Below, one piece after another: positions 32,272 through 41,041 of a stretch of DNA of 64,000 bases. Origin of the DNA: JAEUJM01 sp044221555 (GTDB lineage Bacteria; Actinomycetota; Acidimicrobiia; Acidimicrobiales; DATDAH01); contig JBGAOY010000001.1 in assembly GCA_044221555.1 (NCBI GenBank), positions 62,001-126,000 on the forward strand, written 5' to 3'. Positions within the stretch are counted from its first letter, which is position 1. Every line of letters starts with the position of its first letter. The notes under the pieces are model-generated. The model worked only from the letters and a program-made list of their open reading frames with translations, did no database searches and was not told the DNA's origin. Made by a program: the position numbers and the translations under genes.

Positions 32272-35200
32272 ATGCTCAGAAACATGAAGGTCGGAACCAA
32301 GATTCTGACCGTCCTCGTCGCACCGCTGCTGGTGCTCGGGGTCCTGGCGGGGCTGGGCGTGCAGGAGCGCCTCGCGGTCGCCAACTCGGCCCATGACGTC
32401 GAGCAGTTCACCGAGGTCGCCGCTGCCGACTCCGACGTGGTGCACGAGCTCCAGCTCGAGCGCATCCTCACCGCCGAGTACCTGGGCAGCGGTGGCCAGC
32501 AGGGTGGCGACGACCTGGCCCGGCAGCGAGAGGCCACCGACGAGGCCATCAGCCGCCTCGAGCCGCTGCTGGTCGGCATCGACTTCTCGTCGGCCACCAC
32601 GGGCATGGGGGAGCAGGTCGCGGCGGTCCAGGACCGGTTGAACGGGCTCGACGACCTCCGCGTGTCGGTCGACGGCTCGGAGCTCAGCACCCAGGCGGCC
32701 ATGGACGGCTACGGCCGCATCACGAACAGCCTCCTGGCGTTGAACGGCGAGATCGGCGCCAGCATCGCCGTGCCCGAGCTGGCGGCGTCGTTCAGCGACT
32801 ACGTCGGTCTGGCCAAGGCGAAAGAGGCCAGTGCCGCGGTGATCGCCGGGCTGACCGGTGTGCTCGCCTCGGGCACCTACGAGGAGGGCCAACTCGACAC
32901 GCTGGTCACCACCGCGAACGACGAGGACAGCCACCTCACCCGGTTCTTCGAGTCGCAGAACGCCGGGTACCGGAACCGGCTCCGCAACGAGCTCGACGCC
33001 CCTGAGGTGCAGCAGGCCGAGGCGTTGCAGGCCCAGATCATCGCCGCCGGCGGCCTGGGCGGCAGTGGCGACTCCGGGGTGCTCGTCGAGGACGAGATCG
33101 CGGCGGGAACGGCACGGCTCAACGCCTACAAGTCCGTCGAGGACGCCATCTTGGACAACGTCACCGGCGAAGCCGCGGCGCAGAGCTTCGCCGCCGAGAA
33201 GGCGGTGCGCCTCTACCTTGCCGGCGCCGCCGCGGCCACCCTCGTCGCACTGCTGCTGGCCTCCATCGTGGCCCGGGCCACCACCCGCCCGCTGCGCAAG
33301 CTCACCAAGGCGGCCAACGTGTTGTCGTCCGAGCGGATCCCCCGGCTGGTGGAGGACCTGCGCTCGCCCGAGAGCATGGACAGCGAGCCCATGGTCGTCG
33401 AGCCGATCGAGGTGCGCTCGAGGGACGAGATCGGCCAGCTGGCCGAGGCGTTCAACGCCATCCAGAACGTGACCGTCGAGGTGGCCGAGGAGCAGGCCGC
33501 CCTGTTGCGCAAGGGGATCGGCGACATCTTCGTGAACCTGGCCCGGCGCAACCAGTCGTTGCTCGACCGCCAGATCGAGTTCATCGACGAGCTCGAGGCC
33601 AACGAGGAGGACCCCGAGCAGCTCGAGCACCTGTTCAAGCTGGACCACCTCGCCACCCGCATGCGTCGCAACGCCGAGAGCCTGCTGGTGCTGGCCGGCG
33701 CCGAGCCGCCCCGCCGCCGGGCCCGGCCGGTGGCGCTGGCCGACGTGGTGCGAGTGGCCATCGGCGAGGTGGAGGACTTCACCCGGGTGAACCTGCTGGC
33801 GCTCGACGAGGTGACGGTGGGCGGCAACGTGGCCGTCGACCTGGCCCACCTGCTGTCCGAGCTGATGGAGAACGCCACCCAGTTCTCGCCGCCGGAGACC
33901 CACGTCGAGGTGGTGGGCCAGCGCACCAACGACGCCGGGTACCTGATCACCGTGTCCGACCAGGGCATCGGCATGAGCGCCGAGCAGCTGGCCGAGGCCA
34001 ACCGCATGCTGACGCACCCGCCGCTGGTGGGCCTGGCGCTGTCGCGGTCGCTCGGATTCATCGTGATCGGCCGCCTCGCCACCCGCTTCGGCATCGCCGT
34101 GCGCCTGGTGTCGTCGCCCGCCGGCGGGATCAGTGCCATGGTGGCGCTCCCCGCCAGCCTGGTGTCCGACGGCGGGATGCCGGAGGTGGACGCTCCGGTG
34201 ACCGCCCAGGCTGCTCCCGAACCGGCGGTCAACGGGTCGAGCGCCCCGCCGGACGCGGCACTGCAGGCCCCTGAGCCCGGACCCGCGCTGGAGGTGACCC
34301 TCGGGGCGGAGAAGCCCATCGCGAGCGAGCCGTCGTCCCCGCTCGGCGCACTGTTCGCCGAGGCGGCTCCCAGGGCCGACAACGGCACGCCGCCCGTGTT
34401 GCCGAACCTGGCGCCGAGCGCGGCCGCACCGCCTGCCGCCCCACCATCTGGCCTCCCGCCCGCGGCCGCACCGCCGGCCGCGCCGCCGGCCGCACCTCCG
34501 GCCGAGGGCGCGCTGTTCTTCCCGCCGCAGACAGCCGAGCCGGCCCCGCAGGCCGATGCCGACTTCTGGTCGCCGCCCGACCAGCAGCCGACCGGGTTCC
34601 CCGAGTTGGCCGACCTGGACGACGGCCCGCCGTCGTTCGCCGGTGATGGCGCCCTCGGCGCCTTCGGGGGCCCACCGGCCGCGGGCCCCCCGCCCGAGGT
34701 GCCCCTGTTCTCGCCACCGGCCCCGCTCGGTGGCGCCGCCGGATCGAACGGTCCGGCCAGCCTGCACGAAGCCCTCCCCGAGGGCGCGGCGTTCGAGCAG
34801 GGCCTGGCGTCGCTGGTCAACACCCCGCCGGCGTCACCCACCGGTTGGCCCGAGCCCCCGGCCTCCGAGGCCCCTCCGCCGCCCCCGCCGCCCCCTCCGC
34901 CGCCGCCCCCCGTCCCTCCCGTGGCTCCGCCCGCACCGGCCTCGGCGGCACCACCCGTCACGCCGGCGCCGGTGACGCCGGTCGGTGACACCGCCCCGCC
35001 GCTGACGCGGCGACCGACGTCGCCCCCCGACAGCCAACCGGCGCCGCCACGGCGCCCGGCGCAGGCGACCGGGCCCGGTTCGGGCCAGCGCCTCACCGCG
35101 GCCGGCCTGGTGCAGCGGTCGGCCAAGCCGGTGAACCCGACCCCGCAGCCGCGACCCGCCCCCACCGGGCGCCGAGCGGTGTCCGCGTCGCAGCGCTCGC

Positions 35201-35304
35201 CCGAGGAGGTCCAGGCGATGTTGTCCCGCTACCGCAGCGGCCTCCAGCAGGGCCGCCAGCCCGGCCGACCCCCGTCCACCGAACACCCCGAGGAGCGGTC
35301 ATGA
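32272..35304 (+). CDS. cvnA: Conservon sensor kinase: NIT sensor, HAMP, HATPase, Pro-rich tail
   Basis: A 1,010-residue membrane sensor of the Streptomyces CvnA type. Residues ~10-30 form the first membrane helix (ILTVLVAPLLVLGVLAGLGV). Then comes a helical nitrate/nitrite-sensor-like (NIT) ectodomain to ~310, a second helix (~314-336), HAMP (~337-415) and the kinase core: RRNQSLLDRQIEFIDELE, LDHLATRMRRNAESLLVLAG, the N box ELMENATQFSPP (N534) and DQGIGM. From ~640 to the end the chain is disordered, rich in Pro/Ala, with an uninterrupted proline run around 867-882. Four overlapping genes follow the standard conservon order. Alternative start: ATG 32284. Confidence 0.9.
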   Translation: MLRNMKVGTKILTVLVAPLLVLGVLAGLGVQERLAVANSAHDVEQFTEVAAADSDVVHELQLERILTAEYLGSGGQQGGDDLARQREATDEAISRLEPLLVGIDFSSATTGMGEQVAAVQDRLNGLDDLRVSVDGSELSTQAAMDGYGRITNSLLALNGEIGASIAVPELAASFSDYVGLAKAKEASAAVIAGLTGVLASGTYEEGQLDTLVTTANDEDSHLTRFFESQNAGYRNRLRNELDAPEVQQAEALQAQIIAAGGLGGSGDSGVLVEDEIAAGTARLNAYKSVEDAILDNVTGEAAAQSFAAEKAVRLYLAGAAAATLVALLLASIVARATTRPLRKLTKAANVLSSERIPRLVEDLRSPESMDSEPMVVEPIEVRSRDEIGQLAEAFNAIQNVTVEVAEEQAALLRKGIGDIFVNLARRNQSLLDRQIEFIDELEANEEDPEQLEHLFKLDHLATRMRRNAESLLVLAGAEPPRRRARPVALADVVRVAIGEVEDFTRVNLLALDEVTVGGNVAVDLAHLLSELMENATQFSPPETHVEVVGQRTNDAGYLITVSDQGIGMSAEQLAEANRMLTHPPLVGLALSRSLGFIVIGRLATRFGIAVRLVSSPAGGISAMVALPASLVSDGGMPEVDAPVTAQAAPEPAVNGSSAPPDAALQAPEPGPALEVTLGAEKPIASEPSSPLGALFAEAAPRADNGTPPVLPNLAPSAAAPPAAPPSGLPPAAAPPAAPPAAPPAEGALFFPPQTAEPAPQADADFWSPPDQQPTGFPELADLDDGPPSFAGDGALGAFGGPPAAGPPPEVPLFSPPAPLGGAAGSNGPASLHEALPEGAAFEQGLASLVNTPPASPTGWPEPPASEAPPPPPPPPPPPPPVPPVAPPAPASAAPPVTPAPVTPVGDTAPPLTRRPTSPPDSQPAPPRRPAQATGPGSGQRLTAAGLVQRSAKPVNPTPQPRPAPTGRRAVSASQRSPEEVQAMLSRYRSGLQQGRQPGRPPSTEHPEERS

Positions 35305-35723
35305 ACGGCCTCAGCACCGAAGCACAGAACCTGAACTGGCTCATCACCAACTTCGTCGAGCGGGTTCCCGGCGTGCACGAAGCCGTGGTGGTGTCGTCCG
35401 ACGGCATGCCCATGGCCCTGTCCGGCGGGCTCGACCGAGACGCCGCCGACCGGTTCGCCGCCGTGTCCTCGGGCCTCATCGGCCTGGCCTACGGCGCCGC
35501 CGGCCGCTTCGGCGGGGGCGCGGTCAACGAGGTGATCGTCGAGATGGAGAACGCCTTCCTGTTCGTCACCGGCATCAGCGACGGATCGAGCCTGGCGGTG
35601 GTCGCCGCCGCCTCGTGCGACGTCGGCCTGGTGGGCTACGAGATGGCCGTCATGGTCGACAAAGCCGGCTCGGTGCTCACGCCGGAGCTCCGGGCGGAGT
35701 TGCAGGGCGCCCTGCCACGATGA
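35301..35723 (+). CDS. cvnB: Roadblock/LC7 domain protein of the conservon
   Basis: A 140-residue cytosolic protein. It has the roadblock fold signature: NLNWLITNFVERVPGVHEAV, then VVSSDGMPMALSGGLDRDAA and VNEVIVEMENAFLFVTGISD. In conservons the roadblock protein binds the sensor kinase and the small GTPase, and it is related to MglB GTPase-activating proteins. The ATG overlaps the stop of cvnA (ATGA), and its own stop overlaps the next gene the same way. Confidence 0.93.
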   Translation: MNGLSTEAQNLNWLITNFVERVPGVHEAVVVSSDGMPMALSGGLDRDAADRFAAVSSGLIGLAYGAAGRFGGGAVNEVIVEMENAFLFVTGISDGSSLAVVAAASCDVGLVGYEMAVMVDKAGSVLTPELRAELQGALPR

Positions 35724-36091
35724 GCCCGGCGGACGAGCAGGCAGCGGAAGGGCTGGGGGCCCGCCTCCGGCCCTACGCCTTGACCGGGGGCCGCACGCGC
35801 CCCGTGTCCGACCTGCCCCTCGAGACGCTGATCCGGACCACCCCCCAGGGGCAGTCCGCGGTGCCCCGCCTCGTGCTCGAGCACAAGGCGATCGCCACGA
35901 TGTGCGTCTCACCGCTGTCGGTCGCCGAGATCTCCGCCCACCTCAAGGTGCCCCTCGGCGTGGTGCGGGTGCTCGTCGGTGACATGGCCGCCGAGGGCCT
36001 CCTCGACACGAACCGGCCGCAGGCCTCCTCGAACGACCGACCAGACATCAAGCTGCTCGAAAGGGTGCTCAATGGCCTTCAGGCACTCTGA
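35720..36091 (+). CDS. cvnC: DUF742 protein of the conservon
   Basis: A 123-residue protein of the DUF742 family, which accompanies roadblock and GTPase genes in conservons. Typical features are LRPYALTGGRTRPVSDLPLE near the N-terminus and a winged-helix-like core, CVSPLSVAEISAHLKVPLGV followed by VRVLVGDMAAEGLL. It is thought to link the GTPase switch to other partners. It overlaps the roadblock gene by four bases and the GTPase gene by twenty. Confidence 0.92.
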   Translation: MSPADEQAAEGLGARLRPYALTGGRTRPVSDLPLETLIRTTPQGQSAVPRLVLEHKAIATMCVSPLSVAEISAHLKVPLGVVRVLVGDMAAEGLLDTNRPQASSNDRPDIKLLERVLNGLQAL

Positions 36092-36665
36092 GGCGACTGC
36101 CTCTCCGACCGCCACCGCCGCGGTCCCGCTCCCGGTCAAGATCGTGGTGGCCGGCGGCTTCGCCGTCGGCAAGACCACGCTGGTTGGGTCGATCTCCGAG
36201 ATCGAGCCCCTCACCACCGAGGCCGCGATGACCAAGGTGAGCCTCGGTGTGGACGACGTGGGCGGTGCCGCCGGCAAGTCGTCGACCACCGTGGCCATGG
36301 ACTTCGGGCGGGTCACCCTGGGTGACGACCTGATCCTCTACCTGTTCGGCACCCCCGGCCAGGACCGCTTCCGCTTCATGTGGGACGACCTCGTGCGCGG
36401 GGCGATCGGCGCGATCGTGCTGGTCGACACGAACCGACTGGCCGACTGCTTCCCCGCCGTCGACTACTTCGAGTCGCAGGACGTGCCGTTCATCGTGGCC
36501 GTCAACTGCTTCCACGGGATGCTGTCGCACAACGTGAACGACGTGCGTGAGGCGCTGGCCGTGCCCCCCGAGGTGCCGCTGATCCTGTGTGACGCCCGCG
36601 ACCGCGAGTCCACCAAGGCCGCGCTGCTCGAGCTCGTTCAGCACGCGATGCTGAAGGCCGTGTGA
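36072..36665 (+). CDS. cvnD: Ras-like small GTPase of the conservon
   Basis: A 197-residue GTPase. The P loop is GGFAVGKTT (residues 28-36). A switch/G3 region reads FGTPGQDRFRFMWDD, with Gly-Gln after Pro in place of the classical DxxG. The G4 position is VNCFHG rather than NKxD, as usual in this family, and G5-like CDARDRES follows. With CvnA-C it should form a membrane-proximal signalling complex resembling eukaryotic receptor-G-protein modules. No cytochrome P450 gene follows, unlike several Streptomyces conservons; instead a large inverted repeat ends the operon. Confidence 0.93.
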   Translation: MAFRHSEATASPTATAAVPLPVKIVVAGGFAVGKTTLVGSISEIEPLTTEAAMTKVSLGVDDVGGAAGKSSTTVAMDFGRVTLGDDLILYLFGTPGQDRFRFMWDDLVRGAIGAIVLVDTNRLADCFPAVDYFESQDVPFIVAVNCFHGMLSHNVNDVREALAVPPEVPLILCDARDRESTKAALLELVQHAMLKAV

Positions 36666-36703
36666 CCACACCAAACCCTTGACAGCCGGTGCTCTTCATG
36701 CCC

Positions 36704-36791
36704 GCCCTGCGGGTCCTGACCCCGATCGGTATCCAGAGCGAACGAAAGGCGTGTTCGCTCTGGACCCTCCGATCGGCGCCACCCGCAGGGC
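36704..36791. repeat. 88-nt nested inverted repeat after the conservon (probable terminator or REP-like element)
   Basis: Three pairs of arms share one centre: GCCCTGCGGGT (36704-36714) with ACCCGCAGGGC (36781-36791); CCGATCGG at 36722-36729 and 36769-36776; and TCCAGAGCGAAC (36732-36743) with GTTCGCTCTGGA (36753-36764) around the loop GAAAGGCGT. The transcript could fold into one long interrupted hairpin 39 bases after cvnD. The intergenic space 36666-36960 contains no gene. Confidence 0.8.
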
Positions 36792-36910
36792 TGACGTTGC
36801 GCTCGTCTGTCGCCCACCAATCAAGGAGGCGTGACGGCCTGGCGGCCGCCCCGCCTCGGGTCGGCGCCACCCTCCGGGCTCGTGTTGGGCCGCTCTGTCG
36901 CCCCCCGATC
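36771..36910 (+). repeat. Two imperfect direct copies of a 52-bp element
   Basis: Bases 36771-36822 and 36859-36910 align without gaps at 40 of 52 positions; both contain TCGGCGCCACCC and CTCTGTCGCCC-like blocks and end in ATC. The first copy forms the right arm of the 88-nt inverted repeat, so the region looks built from several copies of one short element in both orientations. Confidence 0.6.
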
Positions 36911-36947
36911 GGAGAGTCGACCGCCCTGGAGGGCTGTCGGCGCTCGG

Positions 36948-36953
36948 TACCCT
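36948..36953 (+). promoter_or_regulatory. -10 element, leaderless glycosyltransferase gene
   Basis: TACCCT ends seven bases before the GTG at 36961; no ribosome site is seen. Confidence 0.5.
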
Positions 36954-36960
36954 GCCGGCG

Positions 36961-37842
36961 GTGGATCCAGTCGAGATTGTCCTGATCCACTGGAACCAGC
37001 CCGAGCGGTGTCTAGCCGCGGTCGAGCGCTATGGGGCGCAGGGGGTCCCACTGCGACTGACGATCGTCGACAACGCCTCGCGTGCTGCCGCGGTCGACCT
37101 GCTGCGTCGCGAGTTGCCGCTCGTGGACGGGTGCTTCGACCGGGCGCCGGTGCTGCTCGAGCAGGACACCAACCTGGGGTGGGGGCCGGGCCTGAACGTG
37201 GGGCTGCGACGGTGGTTGGCGGACCCCGACGGCGGCGAGTGGTGCGGGGTGGCCCCTCACGACGCACTCGTGGCCGACGGCTGCCTGCGCTCGATGCTCG
37301 AGGAGGGGGCGCGTCGGCCCCGGGCCGGGCTGATCAGCGCCGACGTGGGCGACGGCATGACCACGGTGATCGACCCCTTCTTCGGGCCGGTCATCCGGCC
37401 GGCGAGCGTCGCCGAGGGGTGGGAGGACATGGACTACCCCCACGGCACGCTGTTCCTCGCCCGGCGCGACTGCCTGGCCGAGATCGGGGTGTTCGACGAG
37501 CGCTACTTCGCCTATTGCGAAGAGGCCGACCTGGGGGAGCGGGCCCGGCGGGCCGGGTGGGAGGTGGGCGTGGTGCGGGGCGCCGATGTGCGCAACCCGG
37601 TCACCTCGGGTCGCATCGCGCTGGTGGACTACCTGGAGGAGCGCAACACGATGCTGCTGGTGCGCTCGAACTTCGGGCGGTGGCCGGCCACGGTCCGCCT
37701 CGTGCTCGGCGTGTGGATGGTGATCCGCGGCGTGGTCCCGCCCCGTCGCCGGCGCGACATCTTCGACGCCCGGGCCCGGCTGCGCGCCCTGCGGGACCAC
37801 CTCCGCGGCCGCTACGGACCGCCGCCGGCGGACCTGGCCTGA
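36961..37842 (+). CDS. Glycosyltransferase family 2
   Basis: A 293-residue cytosolic or membrane-associated enzyme with the GT-A fold of rhamnosyltransferase-like GT2 proteins. The chain begins EIVLIHWNQPERCLAAVERY; IVDNASR is the nucleotide site, and TNLGWGPGLNVGLRRWL is the region typical of this branch. The usual DxD motif is replaced: the position reads GVAPHDALV, where Asp remains. The acceptor-side motif is YPHGTLFLARRDCLAEIGVF plus FDERYFAYCEEADLGERARR. It precedes an acyltransferase-esterase fusion by 100 bases. Donor and acceptor are unknown. Confidence 0.82.
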   Translation: MDPVEIVLIHWNQPERCLAAVERYGAQGVPLRLTIVDNASRAAAVDLLRRELPLVDGCFDRAPVLLEQDTNLGWGPGLNVGLRRWLADPDGGEWCGVAPHDALVADGCLRSMLEEGARRPRAGLISADVGDGMTTVIDPFFGPVIRPASVAEGWEDMDYPHGTLFLARRDCLAEIGVFDERYFAYCEEADLGERARRAGWEVGVVRGADVRNPVTSGRIALVDYLEERNTMLLVRSNFGRWPATVRLVLGVWMVIRGVVPPRRRRDIFDARARLRALRDHLRGRYGPPPADLA

Positions 37843-37942
37843 CCCCGGCCGGACCGATGGCCGACGGTAGGCTGGGCCATCGCACCGGTGGCGCCGTGAC
37901 CGACACGGGTCAGCACCCCGCCGGGCGCCGGCTCCCGACCCG

Positions 37943-40708
37943 ATGACCGCCTCCGACCGCGTCCCCGCCGACGACCCCGTCGACCACACCCACACGTCCG
38001 ACGACGGGTCGGCCCTCACCGGTCCTCCGCCGGAGGAGGGTGGCGACATGGAGGCGGCTCCAGGGGACGAGGCCGCGACCGCCGACACCGATGACGAGGC
38101 CGCGACCGCCGGCGTACCGGACGTGCCGGACGCGGTGGACGTGCCGGACGCGGTGGACGTGCCGGACGAGGTGGACGTGCCGGACGAGGGAGCCGAGGCC
38201 GACGCTGCCGCGGCCGAGCACGAGGTGGACGAGGTCGAGGTCGAACCCGGCGACCCGGGCGACGAGGGGGTGGCCGAGTCGGAGTCGGAGGACGACCAGT
38301 CCGACCCGGGTAGGGACGACGAGGACGAGGACGAGCCTGGCGACCGGGTGGACGAGGGGGTGGCCGGGTCGGAGTCGGAGGACGACCAGCCCGACCCCGG
38401 CGACGTCGAGGATGACGCCGGTGAGGTCGACGCCGGCGAGGACGACGCCGGCGAGTCCGACGCCGGGGACGCCGAGTCGGCCGGGCCGTTGGACGAGGAC
38501 AATCCGGACGGGCCGGCTCTCGTGGATGCGCCCACCCTGTTCGACCAGGACGAGGTGCAGCAAGCGGTCGTGGTGGCGCCCGACGGCGAGGCCGACGATG
38601 ACGACGACGAGCGGGTCGCGGTGGCCGCCGACGCGCCCACGCTGTTCGATCAGGACGACCTGGACGGTCGGGACGAGGAGGACCGGGACCTCGACGACCT
38701 CGATGATCCCGTGCTGCAGCCACAGGCCGAGGTGTGGCGCGCGGCCCCGCAGGGGGCGGTGGTGGCCGCGGCGCCGAAGGTCCACATCCGCTACGAGCCC
38801 GCCCTCGACGGGCTGCGGGGACTGGCCGTCATCGGCGTGCTGTTGTTCCACGGGCAGTTCGCATGGGCGCGCGGCGGGTTCCTCGGGGTGTCGACGTTCT
38901 TCACGCTGTCGGGCTTCCTGATCACGACGCTGCTGGTCACCGAGCACCACGGCCGCTCCACCATCAGCCTGCGCAACTTCTGGACCCGCCGCTTCCGCCG
39001 CCTCATGCCGGCGTCGTTGGCCGCGCTGGCGGGCATCTCGGTGCTGTTCGGGCTGTTCGTGGCCGACCCGAGCCAGCTCAACGACCTCCGCGGCGATGTG
39101 CTGTCGGCGCTGTTCTACGTGGCCAACTGGCACTTCATCCTCTCCGACCAGTCCTACACCGACCTGTTCACCCAGCCGTCGCCGGTGCAGCACTTCTGGT
39201 CGCTGGCCATCGAAGAGCAGTTCTACGTCGTGTTCCCGCTGCTGGTGTTCGGCGTCCTGCGGGTGGCTCGAGGCTCACGCGCGGTGCTGGGGGCCGTGCT
39301 GGTGACGCTGACCGTCGGCTCGGTGGCGCTGATGCTCCACGTGTACCAGCCCGGTCTGGATACCTCCCGCGTCTACTACTCCACGTTCACCCGGGCGGCC
39401 GAACTGCTCGTCGGGGCGATCCTGGCCCTGGCCCTGTTCGGCCGGGGCCCGCTCCGCCGGCCGGGCGCGGTGCTGGCCGCCGGAGCGGTCGGGGTGCTGG
39501 CCCTCGGGGCCACGTTGTGGTGCTGGATCAACATCGGCCAGCAGGACGAGTGGCTCTACCAGGGTGGGCTCACCGTCTACGCGCTGTTCTCGGCGGGCCT
39601 GATCGTGGCGGCCGTCCAGGTCACCGGCCCGGTGCGGTCGATCTTCTCCCGCGCCACCATCGTGCGCCTCGGCAAGATCTCCTACGGCGTCTACCTGTAC
39701 CACTGGCCGATCTTCCTGTGGCTCACCCCCGAGCGCACCGGCCTGGCGCTGTGGCCCCTGTTCGCCCTCCGGGTCGCGGTCACCCTGTTCGTGGCCGCGC
39801 TGTCGTACTGGTACCTCGAGCAGCCCGTGCGCCAGCGCGTCCTGCTCGTGTCGAAGCGGTCGTGGCTGGTGGCGCCGGCCGCGGTCACCACGGTGGCCAT
39901 GGCCGTCATCCTGGTCACGCTCGATCCGCCGGCGGTGCCCAACAGCGACTTCGCGGAGGCCACCCAGGCCATCGAGGCGCCCGAGACCTCACCCGAGGCC
40001 CTGGCGGCCCAGGCCGACGCGGTGGAGGACGCGGTGCCGGTGGCTGCCACCACCGCACCGGCGGTCCACCGGGTGCTGTTGGTGGGCGACTCGGTGATGG
40101 GCCAGGCCTACCCGTTCTTCCGGGACCGCTTCGCCGAGCGGGGGATCACCACGGGGTACGCCGGCGGGCCGGGGACCGGCCCGCTGTTCCCGCAGGGCGA
40201 GGGCGACTGGCTCAGCCAGATCGACCGCTGGGTGGCCGACTTCGACCCCGATGTGGTGGTGATCGAGGCGTGTTGTGACTACACGAACCCGCCCGACCAC
40301 CTCTACGAGCTCCCCGACGGCACCCAGGTGCTGCCCAACACCGACCTCGCCTACCAGACGTGGGAGCAGGTGTCGCGCGAGATGATCCGGCGTGCGTCCG
40401 CCGGGGGTGCCCGCGTGTTCTGGGTCATCTCGGCACCGGTGCACACCAACGGGTACTACGGCCCGATGGAGGACCACGTCACCCGCCTCAACGCCATGTA
40501 CGAGCGTCTTCCGGTGCCCAAGATCGACTGGGCCACGCCGTCGACCCTGAACGGCGAGTACTCCGACGACCTGCCCATCGGCCCGAACGGCGAGATGGTC
40601 CGCGTGCGGGCCGACGACGGCCTCCACTACACCCCCGAGGGCGATGCCATCCTGGCCGACGCCACCCTGCGGGCGATGCTCCAACTCGAGGCCCGCCCCG
40701 GCTTCTAG
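37943..40708 (+). CDS. Acyltransferase-3 membrane protein fused to SGNH hydrolase, with long acidic N-terminus
   Basis: A 921-residue protein in three parts. Residues 1-~270 are strongly acidic and repetitive (DVPDAV/DVPDEV units, ESESEDDQ twice). Residues ~275-680 are an OafA-type acyltransferase with ALDGLRGLAVIGVLLFHGQF, FFTLSGFLITTLL, RRFRRLMPASL, HFWSLAIEEQFYVVFPLL and SYGVYLYHWPIFLW. Residues ~705-921 form an extracellular SGNH domain: GDS with S717, and DDGLHYTPEGD near the end with the Asp-His pair. Such fusions O-acetylate surface sugars or peptidoglycan. The acidic extension lies before the first membrane helix and is unusual. An earlier start is possible but 37943 has an ATG. Confidence 0.86.
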   Translation: MTASDRVPADDPVDHTHTSDDGSALTGPPPEEGGDMEAAPGDEAATADTDDEAATAGVPDVPDAVDVPDAVDVPDEVDVPDEGAEADAAAAEHEVDEVEVEPGDPGDEGVAESESEDDQSDPGRDDEDEDEPGDRVDEGVAGSESEDDQPDPGDVEDDAGEVDAGEDDAGESDAGDAESAGPLDEDNPDGPALVDAPTLFDQDEVQQAVVVAPDGEADDDDDERVAVAADAPTLFDQDDLDGRDEEDRDLDDLDDPVLQPQAEVWRAAPQGAVVAAAPKVHIRYEPALDGLRGLAVIGVLLFHGQFAWARGGFLGVSTFFTLSGFLITTLLVTEHHGRSTISLRNFWTRRFRRLMPASLAALAGISVLFGLFVADPSQLNDLRGDVLSALFYVANWHFILSDQSYTDLFTQPSPVQHFWSLAIEEQFYVVFPLLVFGVLRVARGSRAVLGAVLVTLTVGSVALMLHVYQPGLDTSRVYYSTFTRAAELLVGAILALALFGRGPLRRPGAVLAAGAVGVLALGATLWCWINIGQQDEWLYQGGLTVYALFSAGLIVAAVQVTGPVRSIFSRATIVRLGKISYGVYLYHWPIFLWLTPERTGLALWPLFALRVAVTLFVAALSYWYLEQPVRQRVLLVSKRSWLVAPAAVTTVAMAVILVTLDPPAVPNSDFAEATQAIEAPETSPEALAAQADAVEDAVPVAATTAPAVHRVLLVGDSVMGQAYPFFRDRFAERGITTGYAGGPGTGPLFPQGEGDWLSQIDRWVADFDPDVVVIEACCDYTNPPDHLYELPDGTQVLPNTDLAYQTWEQVSREMIRRASAGGARVFWVISAPVHTNGYYGPMEDHVTRLNAMYERLPVPKIDWATPSTLNGEYSDDLPIGPNGEMVRVRADDGLHYTPEGDAILADATLRAMLQLEARPGF
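38123..38188 (+). repeat. 18-bp tandem repeat inside the acyltransferase gene
   Basis: The unit GTGCCGGACGCGGTGGAC occurs at 38123, 38141 and, with one change, 38159, followed by a partial copy to 38188. Each unit codes for VPDAVD or VPDEVD, so copy changes keep the frame. Confidence 0.85.
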
Positions 40709-40757
40709 GGAGCGCACTGGTCCACACCGGGTGGCCCCACACTCACCACTGCCCCTG

Positions 40758-41039
40758 TCAGTCGGGGAGCACCCCGTTCTCGGCGGCGGCGATGACGGGG
40801 CGGACCCGCAGCAGGTACCAGCAGCAGATGGCGATGCCACCGATCATGGTGAGCACGCCGAGGGCGATGGCGCACAGCCAGGCGACCCGGTTGCGTCCCG
40901 CCAGGGCCCAGGCCCACCCGGGGCGGTGGGCCACGTCGAGGAAGGCCCAGGCCGACAGGGCCAGGGGCAGGAGGAAGAAGACGGCCTTGGCGGTCTCCCA
41001 GGCCAGGGTGCCGAGCCCGACGGCCTCACCGAGCAGCAT
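40758..41039 (-). CDS. Small two-helix membrane protein
   Basis: A 93-residue protein with two membrane helices (TAKAVFFLLPLALSAWAFLD and VAWLCAIALGVLTMIGGIAI) and a short basic loop between them containing GWAWALAGRNR. The C-terminus ends RVRPVIAAAENG. The general layout recalls DUF2516-type proteins, but I cannot confirm this. The start lies two bases after the stop of the upstream gene, so the two are probably co-transcribed and perhaps coupled. Confidence 0.6.
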   Translation of the reverse strand: MLLGEAVGLGTLAWETAKAVFFLLPLALSAWAFLDVAHRPGWAWALAGRNRVAWLCAIALGVLTMIGGIAICCWYLLRVRPVIAAAENGVLPD

Positions 41040-41041
41040 CG

